A DNA stretch of 64,000 nt from NCBI GenBank assembly GCA_026261815.1, contig JAMPIT010000174.1, forward strand, positions 9,858,001 through 9,922,000, read 5' to 3'. The notes beneath the pieces were generated by a model. That model was given only the letters and a program-made list of their open reading frames with translations. It made no database searches and was not told where the DNA came from. Within the stretch, counting starts at the first letter, position 1; each line of letters starts with the position of its first letter. Made by a program: the position numbers and the translations under genes. Origin of the DNA: Monarcha castaneiventris obscurior. Taxonomy: Eukaryota > Chordata > Aves > Passeriformes > Monarchidae. This document shows positions 1-13,160 of this stretch, piece after piece.

Positions 1-2240
1 TATGAACCTGTTGACAGCTAGCTAGTTATCTAGGGTAGTAACCTATAGTGAGTCATAGTAGAGCTGTGTTTCATCTGAGGCAGTAGTAAATTTGTGAATA
101 AACTAATTAGAAGAATTGCAATGTCAGTAGCAGCACCCATTCCTAAGCACATTTTCGGCAGCTTTAAAAAAAATCATCTCTATTCTCTCAGAAAGTTTTC
201 TCCTAAGGTAGATCAGTTCCTAACTTGTGCCACTAATTATTGCTGATATGGTTGAGATATTTTTACTTTATTTATGGAATTAAGATGCCTCTTCTGAGTG
301 AGACAACTTATGAATGTCATTCCATAAAAAGAAGACAACCTTTCAGAAAAGGAATGAGTGCCCCAGTCCTTAGGAGCTTGCTTTTGTGGCCCATAATGCC
401 AGCAATCTGCTTCCAAGGGACAAACAGCTTGCATCACTCAGTAACTGTCTTGTACTAGTTCTAGTTCAAGCCTCAAAGAAAGCAAAAGAGGTAGTAAAAC
501 TTGATTGCATTGTCCCTGTATGAATTATAAATACAGACTGCTATCATCCAGAATATCCATCACACAAATATCACCCAGGATATACCACCTATTTCATCAA
601 GTTCCCTTTGTCATCCTTCGAAGGCTGTGGCTTATTCTAGAGAGTAGAGAATATTTTAGAGTGTACCAGCTAGATTATTTTTAGCAAATTGTAACATTGT
701 AAGACCTTTTAATTGCAAAAGAAAAAGATATTTACCATACTGACAGATAAATACTTGTGCAGTGTGCCAGAAGCTTCCTGAATATATGTAAATATATGAT
801 AATTAGCCAATGCTCATAGTAAAACATTTTCAAGAGCTAGCAAGGCATTTCTTCATCTGATTAAGCAGTGAATATGCAATAGTAAAAGGTTAACTCAATG
901 TGAGTCCATCATGTGATATTCTAATAGCATCATGCTGATTTAAGTGGGTAGGCATCATTTAAAGTAGAAACTCATTTTCTCGGTCATAATTTTCTGTAAT
1001 GTCTCACAACATGAGAGACTCTTTCAGGGAGTAGAAAGAAATGTAAGATGTGACTTCAAGGCAGTTTTCTTTTCAGACATAGGGAAATACTGAGAAAAGT
1101 CTGATCAGACACTTTTGATCACTGTGCTGAGTGACCTTGGGATAGTACAGGATGAAGAATATGTAACAAAGGGCTATTTGAGTTTGTAATTTGTAATTAA
1201 ATACTATTTTTGTTGCTGAAGAAGCTTCTGCAACTAAATGACATGGCTACATTCACCCAGTGCCCTAAAACCAGGCTAAAAACCCCTGAAAAATCTTGAC
1301 TTACAGATATTTACCTAAGACTGCATTTTTCTGATCTCTCAGTATCATTTGATTCTGACCATAGATATTTCAGGACAGTATAAAGAATGGTATCTCAGTA
1401 TTGTCCTTTATCTGCAACTTGCACAGTTCCTTACTTCTCCCTGCCTTAAAGGGATAATTTCTGGAAGGGAGCTGTTACAGAGTATAGAACTGTAGTTTAA
1501 ACCAAGGAGCAGATGAGTAAGAGTCACACTTATATTAACCTACCTTTCTTCACAAGGCTGGTACTGATCCCCGTAACCAAGAGTTATATTTTCCTGCTTA
1601 TTTTTAATTAGTGTTACACTTATTCTCCTTCTTGCTCTACTTTCTGTTTCCTTCTGCATCCCATTTCCCTGTTGCCACTATTCACCCTCCTTCTGTTCCT
1701 ATTTGCCAGGGCAAATACTGAAAATGGTCTGGACTGTGTCTGAGAGCATCAGTAAATCCTTTCAGCTTTCTCTACCAGAAGACACATTTCCCAGGGCTGT
1801 CTCCCAGGAACTGCCAGGCCTGACTTTGCTAGTGTATGTGTCCAGTCCCTTCGGAATCTGTTCTTGCCATTTAAATTCTATCCAGATAGTTCCTACAGTG
1901 AGCTATAGCTGCCTGATATTGGAAAGTCATTGTTCATATCAGCAGTGCTCACAGGGATGGGCTTAAAAGTATAACTTTTGCCTTCTGGAATGAGGGTGTT
2001 AATAAAAACAAAGCATGATTTACACCTCATGCTCAAGCTGGGTTTCAGGGACTTGCAGTGAAGTGCTCTGTTGTTGGCTACGCCGTTAAGCTGAGCTCTG
2101 TGCATGTGTGCAATGCAGCAGTGCAGGTTTAATAAGAAACTCCCTGAAAGTTATTACTGAGAAGCAAAGTATTGCTATGAAGTTTTATTGCCAGATCATA
2201 GAATTCATCTTTTTTACTTTGGCCTGAGCTAAGCACATAA
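1..2240. other. Unique AT-rich non-coding sequence, nothing recognised
   Basis: I see no gene, repeat family or long structured element here. Open frames are short (at most 87 codons), overlap on opposite strands, and have the leucine/serine/cysteine-rich composition of chance translations. It is best read as intergenic or intronic background. Confidence 0.6.
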
Positions 2241-2248
2241 GAGAGCAA

Positions 2249-2305
2249 GCCAAAAAAAAAGAAAAAGAAAAAAAAAATTCAAAACCAAAACCAAAAAAAA
2301 CCCCA
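2249..2305. repeat. A-rich low-complexity tract
   Basis: A run of adenines broken by single G, C and T bases passes into an AAAACC-like stretch and then CCCCACCC. It could be the decayed poly(A) tail of an old retroposed sequence, but no recognisable body lies on either side, so simple low-complexity DNA is the safer call. Confidence 0.7.
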
Positions 2306-5300
2306 CCCTTCTGGTTCCTGCAGCATCATTGAAATAGATTTCTTATCTTGAAGGTTTGCTGCTTTTGATCTATTTCTACACCTGTCTGATTTATCAGATT
2401 TATCCATGGATCTGTCCCACCTGTACGGGCTGTTTTCCCCCCAGCCCTCCCCCAGCATGGCACATGCTGGCCAGTTGCCAGCTCTGTTAGCTGCTGTGGT
2501 CCCTGCAGTGTGTGGCTTGCACTGGCAATTCTGTGGCATGAAGAAAATTTAAGAGCAGAACAGCAGCACTCACATAACTGCTGGGGAGGGCATGGCTGTT
2601 GTCCAAATAATTTACAGTTAACCATTTGTGTTTTGTTTCTTGACATGCTGTCACAGTATGGAAATCAGCATCTTTTTCTGCAGTGGCAACTGATGGGTGA
2701 TGAGAGAGAGGCTGGCAGAAGATACAGCTGATGAAGAGCCCAGAAGGAAGAAACAAAAATATGGCAAAATTGATAGGGAAGAAAGGATGCAGATGCTGCT
2801 GTTTTGATTGATGAACTAAAAGCTGTTAGAGATGCTCTCATTAAAGATTGCTGAACAATCTCCAACAAATCACATATTCAGCAACCTAGTGAGTTTAGTG
2901 TGAGTGTGACTGGAGGTCTCCAGAAAGGGAATTGCAGGGTGAATGGACAATTAATAGTCAAAACTTCTGCCAGTGTACCTGATGACTGACATAACTCTCT
3001 GCCTCATTTCTTCACCTTGGGATTAGGGCTGGGGGACCCTCAGTGTCAGTGTCTTCAGCTCAGTATGAAGTTTTCTCCTAGGGAATGTGCATAGCTACTC
3101 TGAATTCCTGTCCTCCTGACCCATTGCATGCTCTGGAGCAAGAAAAGCAGTCTCAGTGTTTCAGCCTCCCCCACAGCATTATCATTACCATGGTTTACTG
3201 GAATGTATGCAACATTCACAGGGGTACTAAGTCATTAATTAATATTTGACCAGAACTCTGTCAATAGCCAGTGTGGTCTAAATATTCAACTTTTCTTCGA
3301 CCTTCTGACAGAAAGAAGAAGGACAAACAAAATAAGCAATTCACTGTGGCTAGAATCTCCTTCACGACCTAAGTTTCCCTTTTCATAAGCACTGCAGCTG
3401 TGGCCAGATAATCAACTACTATAATTAAGTTCATGGTAGTTTATACCAGGAAGCATCTGCCCCAAATCCTTTTATTTTGAGGACAATTTGCCAAGAAATA
3501 AAAGGATCCCTTCTGCAACATTTAGTGGGCTCCATGTTCCCTAAAACCCTTACAACACCTCTGTTTTCCAACATGTCCCATAAAGCACCCTCAGTGTTTG
3601 CCAGTGATCTCTGTTCACCAGTTCACACTTGAACCTACAGATGTCATGACTAAGGGTCTGCCACGGAATTCTACCATGCTACCTAATAATCCCGATTTTC
3701 CACCAGAGGGCTGCTGATTTGGATTTTTCTCCCCTGTAGAACCACCATTTCCCATGAAATTTATGTGAATGTAGTACTTTCAGGCCATAGGCACTAAAAT
3801 CACATTTGTTTGAAATTGGTCAATTGGTTCAAAAATTCTCTGGAACTGACAGATACATTGTCAAGACACAGAAAGAGAGGTGCTTTCAGGAACATCAATC
3901 CTTGCTTTATTTAATGTTATCTCATGGAAAAAGCAGGAGAATTTCATTCTAGAAGCCAATTTCTATCAAGATTACTGCTCAACTTTCATTCATGTAATTT
4001 TTAATGACATTAAAATCTGACTAAATCCCTTTCCCACCTTAGACAGTGATATCTGAACTAGAGTTTTCTTATACATCCAGTAGTTCTCTGATTGATCCCA
4101 GAAGATTCCCACAAAACAGGAAAGTACACATAATACTCTCAAATGAGAAAAGAATTTTTAGCAGAAAATTTCTAGTCTTTCTTTATCCCTCACATAAGAG
4201 CAAAGATGAATCTACTTTTTTTTCTTTTCTAAGTTACCTTAATATTTGCATCCATAAATTAGAAAATTGCTGTGATACAGCTAATAATCCTTAGGGACTT
4301 CATGCACTGCTGGAGAAGATGTCCCCTCACAAAAACAGTCCTTGGAATGATAAATACTTTTGTTAATGAGATATAAGGAAAAAGTAAATTATTTTTTCCA
4401 TATCTGCACAATTAGGGTGTCTGAGCTGTTTGGATTAGATCCATGTGGGAGTTAGCACAAGGCCCAAATGACAATAAACAGGGGAAAAGGTCCAAAAGCA
4501 TGGAGTAGAGCAGCTTCTTTCAAAACAAAATTCTCAGCTCAGAGAGCAATGATGGATAAACTAAGAGTTTGATCCTATGATGTGTTTCAAAGTGTTAACA
4601 TGCTGAGGACTCTGGAGGAAATATAGTTGACCTCTATGGCTGGCTATGAAAAATGGCATTACTGTGAATCCTCTGCTTGTAAATAAATTGCTCTGTCTTG
4701 CTAATCAGACTATTCAGAAATGCCCTTTCCATTACAGAAATACAGGCTTTTTCAGCTGCCTCTCTGCTGGAGCAAAGGACATGCATGACTCCTATTGAGT
4801 TAATAAAGGTGCTTGCAGCAACAGACAGAAACAGGTTTCAGGGCAAGCTCTGTTTCAGCAACTAATAACAGATCTTTGATTTGTATATGGGCCTGTGTTT
4901 ACGTATGAGCATCCTGCTCTCACTGCTATGAGTTGTGTACACAAACAGTAGCTTGTTAAAAGGCATCAATTAATAGGGTTTTCACTGCACCTCCTCTTCT
5001 TTTCAGACATTGATGCCACTGATGGTTGATTCCTGCCCTACGAAGTTACCCGGTGCTAGTCCAACAGGACTTGCCCACTGAAACAATTATTCACATCATG
5101 CCAGTCTCTCTAGTGCCCAACATGTTACTTCAGTTTATACCACAAAACCATGTGGCAACTTTGGCAGCACCAGCACAATGCTGAGACCCTTGAAATGAAC
5201 CCAAAAGAGGTTAAGGCTTCTGTGTCTCTAACGGCTGCCCACTGGAGACCTGGCCAAGCAGTGTGCAACAGCTAACGTGTGATACTTGACCAAGGAGACC

Positions 5301-7890
5301 TTTAGGTGAAAATGTCTTTAGCAGTAGACAAACCACAACTCTCCTTATCTGGAATACAACCTCACTGCCTTCAAAGTCTAACCACGGGTTTAAGAACAGG
5401 TTGTTGGATCAGCAGGGTGTAAAGAGTTATGTGAAGCTTGAGGCCAGAGTTATCACAAACTGTGTCAGCGAAGCTAAATGTAGTCTCAGAGCAGGGGGTT
5501 CATAGTCAAGAGCTTGCGTGATACTTGCCTGAGGCCAAGAAGGACGAGCTCCTCACCATTTCCCTAAGCACCCTCTTGCCACTCAGTACCAGGGACAGTC
5601 ATGAAGCAGAAGGAAGCCAGGAACCATTTGCTGTGTGAGGCTGGAGCCTATGTTGGAGACATGCCCTGATGCTCCTCCTCCCCCTCTGCTCTGTCAAGCC
5701 AAAATTCACTCAGGCACAGTTTCATCTTGTAGCCATGATGTACTTCTGGCCCTGAAATTTACTGCTTGACTGAAATTCGTACTGTAGCCAAAAGAAATTT
5801 TAGTACAGGGAAAAGAATATGAGCCCAAGGCTACATAGACGTATTTATTATACATCTAAGATTTATAATTGAATTGGACATTCTGGCAATGTGATAATGA
5901 TCTGATTACAATTTTTATCATGGTTTCTCAGTGTATCCAAATGTAAAAGTTATCTCCTCCCTCCACATTCCACTGCAAAGCCTGCCAAGGCATGTAAGCC
6001 CCTGTGTGCCATTTCTAAGGGCTTGTTGTGGGAAGATTCTTTGTTATCTCTGCCTGATGCCTGGGCCAAGGGATCTCCTGGCTATTAGCCTAAAACAGAC
6101 CCAGTGCATGGCAGATTTCTCTAAGCTTGCCAGGAACCCATGTAATATCTGGTGCAGCCTTGTAACCTATCAAGACTTGCCTGAGGCATCTGATGCAGAT
6201 AGGGTTTTCTCTGTGAAAAAGGAAAGGACAATATTTTAACCAAATGGTGTAGGTTGTCAGTGATGTTCTAGGTGACAAGAGCAAGAGTAAAGGGAATTTA
6301 ATAGGGGAAACATGTAAAATTACCTGGCATTAATCCAAGAGGAGTACGAATATAAGCATGTTCTACATTGACTGTATTAATATTTGATAGCTTGGATTGG
6401 TTACCATGTCTTTTCACCTGACACCAAATCTCCATTTTTGATAGAAGATGTAATTTGGATTCCTCAAAGTGTTTTTCTATTTTTCATTTCTTTTCAAGTT
6501 TCCCTGTTTGAAGTATCTGTAAGTAGGTGGGTTTAATTGCACTTTATTTTACAGTTCTTATTGAATAAAATAAGTGTATTTCCTTTTCCTAACTTCCAGC
6601 AAATGCAAAAAAAGCATTAAGCTGAACTGAAATAAGAACCCCTGAAAAGATCTTGTGCCCATTACTTTTAATCACAAGCTCAGCACTTTATAAATTTAAA
6701 ATTATATTTTTCTTGCTTATCTGATAAAGCAAAATCAAATATATAGGTGGAAGAGTCCAGTTATTTGAGATAAATCAAAATTATTTGCCTTTTTTTATCA
6801 GCATATTGCCAGAGGGAACTCAAAATACCTGATAATCCATTTCCTGTTACAGTGAATATTTTATGACAGTGACATTTTCATCTTTCTGTACACAGGTGAT
6901 CAAATTTTCTTGCTATCTGTCTCATATTTTAATGGGAGGTTGTAGCTCTCCATGGGACAGGGATGTGGAGGTTTCAGCTTGGGCTTCCTCAGTTCTGCTT
7001 CTGGGTCACTCCAAAAGAGGGATGGGGATGTCAGCTCTGGATTCAGAAGTGCAGACTAGTGCAGAGAAGGCTTTAATCTAATACAGCAAGCCTTGCTCAG
7101 AACTGCTCCTCAGCTTACCTTAGCTAAACCCTGCCAGTGGCTACACATAAATGAATGATTAATTCCAGATCCAAGCTGGCTTTACACACTCCTCTGGTTA
7201 CTGACTTGGGCCTATGCTACCTTAAATATCTGCACATTGCTCCATTGCATGAAACAGATTTGGCCTTAGTGATTGTGATTGATAAATTTCACTTGACATG
7301 TCTCAGGTCATTTGCCTCTGGAACTGGGATTAGACTGATTTGTTTTGCAGGTGTGGGTCGAAGTGCAAATGTCCACAAAGTCAGGAGTTTCAAAGGGAGA
7401 CTGCAGCAAAGCTTGCCATGTTTGTACCCTGCATTCACACACCTGCAAATTCTTTATTTTACAAAGTTTTCATCCCTGGGATCATCCCTTGAAAATCAGT
7501 ATTTGGGAAAGGCTGTGATAAACTATGTTTGTGTTCCAAAAATGAATTTCTGGAAATGAGGTAGTTCTTTGGAAAACAGTAGTAGCATTGTGCCTCAGCT
7601 ATGCATAGGCTGGAACGTCCAGTACATAATTCTGTGTCTTCTTCATTGTCAGAAATGAGGCTCCAGATTCAGACACCAAATTTAGGTGTTACAGAGTTGT
7701 TTGACATCTATGTGTGTGATAAATTTAGGCAACTATAGACAATAGAAATTTAATAAACAGTGAATTCAAAGAGATTTTTGGATTCCCAATATAGATGCCT
7801 ATTCTTAGAAAATAAAAATTAGTAGCAATATTCAGCTGCCAAATCATCAGTACCTAGTGCCAGTTAGATGCTGTGGGCTAACCTGTGCAT
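2306..7890. other. Unique non-coding sequence, nothing recognised
   Basis: No transposon tail, tandem array or family-like protein was found. The longest open frames (106 codons at 2326-2646 minus, 134 codons at 7155-7559 plus) resemble nothing I know. Several frames overlap each other on both strands around 2279-2868, which argues against any one of them being a gene. Confidence 0.55.
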
Positions 7891-7894
7891 CCTC

Positions 7895-7918
7895 CTGCTG
7901 CTGCTGCTGCTGCAGCAG
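7895..7918. repeat. Short CTG trinucleotide run, (CTG)6 then (CAG)2
   Basis: Six CTG units are followed directly by CAGCAG, so the junction CTGCTGCAGCAG is a perfect 12-bp palindrome. In the plus 65-codon frame starting at 7885 it reads as polyalanine, but that frame has no other protein-like feature. Confidence 0.85.
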
Positions 7919-8383
7919 AGCACTGGTTTCCCTCTGGGATGGGGTCATATAGCCCAGCCCTTTGTAGATATATGACATCCTCCATGTCATCCCAAATGGC
8001 ATCCACCATCCTTATTCAGGCAACTGTGTTCTTACTCATTGACTTCACTGACCAGATTTACATTAGCTGTGCTGAGGGCTGATAAATCTGACTGGTCTGT
8101 AAACACCTGCACTGCAGACACTTAAAAAATTATGTGGCATTAGTTACCACCCTTGGATTATATTTGTTTCTCATGAGTGTGCCATCTACAGTCTAAACAG
8201 CAGAGCAATCTTATTGTGTCTGACAGCTGCCCAGCAGTAGTGAGTGATGCTGTCTGGGAGTTTGTGCTGGTGCACCATGACTGAATCATTCATCTTAATC
8301 TTCACTAAGCTGAGCAGAGGTCACAGAACGTGTATTTCACATGATTTCTCTGATGCTGTGTACAAGAGCAGTGAGTTGGACTG

Positions 8384-8450
8384 GGGTTTTTTCAAGACTT
8401 TTTTTCCTGTGGGTTTTTCCAAGACTTTTTTTCCTGTGGGTTTTTCCTGG
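8384..8450. repeat. Tandem duplication of a 27-bp unit
   Basis: Copy 1 (8384-8410) and copy 2 (8411-8437) differ at one base. A partial third copy, GGGTTTTTCC, starts at 8438. The unit is T-rich with CAAGAC and CCTGTGGG cores. It lies inside a 98-codon open frame (8244-8540 plus) and keeps that frame because 27 is a multiple of 3, but this frame has no recognised relatives. Confidence 0.9.
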
Positions 8451-9022
8451 CACAGTTCAGGGCTGTGTCACCTCTCAGCAGGACCGATTAGTCTTGCGTG
8501 GAGCACTACCCTGAGACAGACACAATGCTCCCAGCTCTGAATGATAACTCAAGCATGCCTTCATGGGTAGACAGCCCTACATGTCTATGCATCCAAAGAC
8601 TATATTAGCTACTACATCATACTGAGGACATATGCCTTTTCAATAATCAAAATATTTTTCTGATTCGCTGTCTTTTAAAATTCAATCCTTCCTCCTGCAG
8701 GTGTGAATGAAATGTGAATTTTCAGGTACATGTGTCTCTTGCTTATATTGCTCTGCAAATTGACATTATTTTCCAGGTTGCCATATAGTAACATAAAGGA
8801 CTAAAATGCTAACATCACTTCCAGAAGCAGAGGGTTTTTCACTGTAGATCTGACATCCTTACAGGCATGACTCTGCTCAACTTAAAAAGGCTGACAGCAG
8901 CTCTGAGCTGGGAAGATTGAACCTTGCTTCTTTATTCTTTAATTAGTTTATCCTCTGCTACACTGTTGGTTAATATTAATGTGCTGTCCTTGAGCTCCAT
9001 TACTTACCCATGTCACTATTGT
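8451..9022. other. Non-coding sequence before the CR1 copy
   Basis: No feature recognised. The stretch ends at the 3' terminus of the minus-strand CR1 element at 9023. Confidence 0.5.
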
Positions 9023-9965
9023 AGAATCATAGAATATCAGATTAGAAGGGGCCTCATGGCCCCTCTGGTTCTAGATATTAACCAGTGTTGGACTCAGTAT
9101 TATTCCCTGGGGAGCCCAAATGTGACAGATTGCCATCTTGAAGGAAGCTATTTACCACCACATTCTGCGTGCAGCCTGTCAGCCAATTCCCCATCCACTG
9201 CACAGACCACTTGTCCAGACCTTAACATAGTAAGAGATCATGGGAAAGCACATCAAAAGGCTTGGATAAATCTATGTAGACAACGCCCATTGCTGGTCCC
9301 CCACCAGCTGAGCAGATTGCTTTGTCACAGAAGGTTATCAGGTTTTTTAAGCATGACTTGCCCTTGGTGAATCTATACTGGCTTTTGCCAATCACATGCT
9401 TCATTTGACTTCTGATGTCTCCCAGAAGCCTTTATTCCATAACTTCCCCAGGGACCGAACAAGACCAATGGGCATATCGTTTCCTGGATCCTCCTTAAAA
9501 CCCTTCTTCTTGTAGATAGAGTCAACATCAGCTCTCTTCCAGTCGTCTGGGACATCACCCAGTCTCCACAACTTCCCAGAGATTATGGAAAGTGGCCTTG
9601 CCATGGTGTCACACAGCTCTCTCAACACCCTCAGGAGATATTGCTAAGGCCCATTGCTTTGCAGGGCTCAGGCTCCTCTAATAGTTCACACCCCAGTCCT
9701 TCCTTCACTGACAGTGGGTCTGTGTTCACATCAACCTGGATTCCTGTTTCCAAGGCCTGGGGCCCAACAGTGCTGGATAGACAGAGGTGAAGAAAGTATT
9801 GAGAACCTTGGTCTTTTCAGTGCTGGGCTCAGGGTTCCCTGGAGCTGTTTGAATCCCCCAGAAAAGCTGTCTGCTCCACCTCAGGAGTCCTTGGCCCTGG
9901 AACCCTTCTGTAACTCCATCCACCACTCAGCCACAGGACGCACCATGTCCACCATCTGCCCCACT
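9023..9965 (-). mobile_element. CR1 LINE, minus strand, 5'-truncated, internally deleted, frame-broken
   Basis: The element starts on the plus strand with AGAATCATAGAAT, the reverse complement of the usual avian CR1 3' end. Reading the minus strand, three decayed pieces of the second open frame follow. 9726-9926 has a TEKTKVLNTFFTSVY stretch like the segment before the reverse transcriptase. 9401-9628 has WKRADV and EDPGND, the start of the reverse-transcriptase domain. 9222-9404 has FTKGKSCLKNLI and YIDLSKPFD, the fingers and the first palm motif. About 9070-9225 continues with the W-x-x-NWL region and a damaged GVPQG-like block. The sequence then jumps to the 3' tail: the YADD catalytic motif and everything after it are missing. 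Frame changes separate the pieces, so the copy is long dead. CR1 encodes an endonuclease/reverse transcriptase that copies its own RNA into chromosomal breaks and usually leaves 5'-truncated copies. The upstream (9965) edge is approximate. Confidence 0.9.
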
Positions 9966-12600
9966 GAGTGATCTGTGTGATCTTCCATTGTCAAACCATT
10001 AAAACACCCCTTTCTCTTTCTTTTAATCAAGTTAATGACCACATTTCATGAGATGGAATTATTCTGTTTTACAAAATCTTAGTATTTGAATTTATGAAGT
10101 TGGTGAAAGTGAGAAGGTACTTGGAATGCAAATATTCTCTGTGGTTGTTCACAGAGAAAACCCAAATATTTGCTTAGCTCTAAAATGAATTAACAGCAAT
10201 TGGGTAGTTTGCCTTCTGCTACTTATACTAAATGTTTCTGACATGAATGAAAATTGAAGAGAAATCCTTTGCTTTGTTTTAAATTAATAGTTAATGGAAA
10301 GGCAGCCAACTTAATAAAAATTCTATTCTGAGTCAAATTTTTTCTCAACTTCTTTCTAAATAAAAAAGATATTCTCAAAATTTTACTTTACATATTTTTA
10401 CAAAGATGGATAAATATATCTTAAAATGTTTTACAGAAGATTCAGAAAGAATGAAAAATCACTTTCAACCATCACAGAATGGAAAGAAGTTTTACATTTA
10501 AAATTTTTCTATATCCAAGATGACTGTTTTTTCAACTTATGCTTAAATAGCTGGTTTTAGTTCTACCTTGTCTTTGTAGTGCTTAGTAACCATAAATAAG
10601 TTGAAAATCCAGATATTTCTAATAATTTAATACGTTTAAAAATCTGCCTGGAAAGACTGAAAAATAATTAAAACTTTATGGACAATGAAAAGAATTTGGA
10701 ATGTACACATGTATAAAAATGCAAAAAAAGCCCCCAAATGTTCTAAAACTTCTCTGTATATAACATGTTAGTAAAAATATTGTAACCCTTAACCATATGC
10801 TCCAATGACACTAAATAAATACATTATCTGGCCATGAAAGTAAAGATGAATCTACTAGAGTTTTTGTGGAATAAGATTTTTGCTTAATGGCTATTGACAA
10901 TTTTATGCCTCATAAATAAATAGATCAATGTCTTCTTTTAGTTGTGTGAAACTAGATATTAAAGCAAAATAGGAATTATGTGCAAATCAAAGTATATTGC
11001 CTGTGCTAGACAATGAAACATAGGCACAGCATAAGACAAAATGCAGGAGGATTCGACAAGTTTGTTGAATGGCTCAGAGATGCAGCTCCAGGTGCACCAC
11101 GTGCAGAAATCACTGCCAGTCTGCACCGTGCAGGCACTGGAGCACTGGCTGGTTGAGAGGACTTGTACACAACAACATCGGTTAAGCAGCCAATATCTGC
11201 TCCTTTTGTCATGTCAGGCCATGACCTGCCTTTGGACACCTGCTGCCTGCAAGAGCACCTGACCTGAGTACTAATTCCTAGGGAAATGACTGGAATAACT
11301 GAGTAACTTGTTCTTGCAGGATTGCGTTGGACATGCGTATGACAACCATTTCCACAAGCTAAATGAAGTTCACCTGCTGAACTTCATCTAGTCCAGCTCT
11401 GGTTTTAATCTCATCATGTAACAAATTCAGTTGCTTTATGGCAGAGATTCAATGGAAAGGTGGTGTCAGAACTCTACATTTCATTTACTGGTAGGCAGTA
11501 GCTGAGGTGGAAGCTGAGACCTGTCCCCACAGGGTTTACCCACAGCAGGCCACGGAATGAAAGACGGGTAAAGCTTACACACCACTCATTTGCAACCCAA
11601 TCAACTGGGAAATAGAACTCTCCCTTTTGCAGCAGTGCATTTTTAGTTCTGCCATCTCAGAGTTCTGAGCTGTTTTATGCTTTGTGCATCTTCACAAAGC
11701 CAGTGGCGTTACTCTAGATCATCTCTGTGCATGAGGTTGAGGAGGAGAAAAGAAATATGAAATGGGAAATATGAAACATGAAATATGCAATGGGAAATGA
11801 GAAGTAGGTCTCCTCTCATCGATATTTTCTATTCATAGAATCCAGCTCCTGGTTTACAACATACTTTGATAACAACCAGAAGATTTGATTCCTACCTGTG
11901 ATACACAGTAATCATCAGTAATCCTGTCATGAAAAGTGCTTATTATGATATCTTTTGCCTGCAAGCTGGTGGGACACTTCATCCAGTTTGGCTTTACTTT
12001 TCCCCTTGCTTATCATTAATGATCAGTGCAGTGTAGTCCAATAAAGATGTGTAAGACCTCAATACACATCTCATTAAATGGATCTCACCAGTGGATCTCA
12101 TTACATTACCACTGGACAGGTTGTACCTTCCAAGGCAAAAAGAGTAAGTGCTCGTTTTACAGATAAATGAACTCAACATCATCAGGACTTATTCATGTAA
12201 GTTGCTGCAGAAAGTAGTCAAATAGTGTAGCAATATGAAGAGTGGGATTTTGGATGAACTTTTAATTCTAATTGGAAATGTCCTAATTCTGAATGAATTT
12301 CTAGGTTTACCTGTGCCTTTCCACTTCCAATCTCAAGCCACTCTTTCCAAACAACAGACTTGCCCCTAGATGTCTTTTGGGGTGCAAATCTATTGTCTAT
12401 CTCACATTTAAATAGCCAAATCACAGGAATTTTCTCCCCCATTTAAGATTTCACCACAGGCACCAGCTGACTCCACCCCGTATCATTTTTTTGTAGTGGT
12501 CAGGATAAAGGGCAACCTCTCAGATCAAGGCAATTCGCAGGTACTTATATCACAAAAGAGGGAAAAAAATGAAGACAGATGAAAATCACTGCACAGCTGA
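9966..12600. other. AT-rich unique sequence, nothing recognised
   Basis: 10000-10990 is strongly AT-rich. 11755-11805 holds loosely repeated GAAATATGAAA/AATGGGAAAT words, probably local slippage. 11006-11262 is somewhat richer in GC and has short frames on both strands without recognisable content. Confidence 0.5.
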
Positions 12601-13160
12601 ATTTCATTCTTCCCGTGGAAATCTTGGAAATCTCATCTTTGACCCACTTGGTCCCCGGGGACCTGGACAGAGCATAGGAGAAATTCTTCAAGCACTCAGT
12701 TAAATTCTCAGATGTTGGCCATACGCTGCCTGGTGTAATCTGGGTTGCACACCCTTTCTCAGGCTAGGCAAATTGTACTGAGGCTATTGTGCAGCTGCTG
12801 AGTCCATGAAAGCTGAAACTGAAATGTGTAATTATATGACACAGTTTGATACAAGCTTAACATTCCCTACCTGACACTGTTTTAAACGGGGACTTAGTTG
12901 TGCCAAGGTGATTAATATATTAATCAGGGGCTTGAGAACTTACCAGAGCTGTCTAATTAAAACAGCAAAAGCCATCCAGACAGAAAAAAGGCAGATACAT
13001 GCAGAACTGAGAGCAAAACTATTCAGTCTCAAGCAGACCAGATGCTGCCATCAATCCAATCCAGCAGGCTGATTGAATTGCTCCAATTTAATAGGTGAAA
13101 TACTGTAGTGTATTTGCCCAAATCATGTATGCCCTGAATAACACTATTGTTTTTTACCAG
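12600..13160. promoter_or_regulatory. Candidate enhancer or conserved non-coding element
   Basis: Two perfect palindromes lie about 250 bp apart. GGTCCCCGGGGACC at 12650-12663 is 14 bp, all but two bases G or C in an AT-rich setting, and contains TCCCCGGGGA, which fits the known EBF/COE consensus TCCCNNGGGA. TGATTAATATATTAATCA at 12909-12926 is 18 bp and made of two inverted TGATTAAT homeodomain-type sites. The surrounding 12850-13160 has TAATTA-like words, no repeats and no coding frame, which is the look of conserved developmental enhancers. The motifs are seen directly; the enhancer function is inference. Confidence 0.35.

Noticed and set aside
9654..9971. A 105-codon plus-strand frame
   Set aside because: It lies antisense to the CR1 remnant and is a by-product of it.
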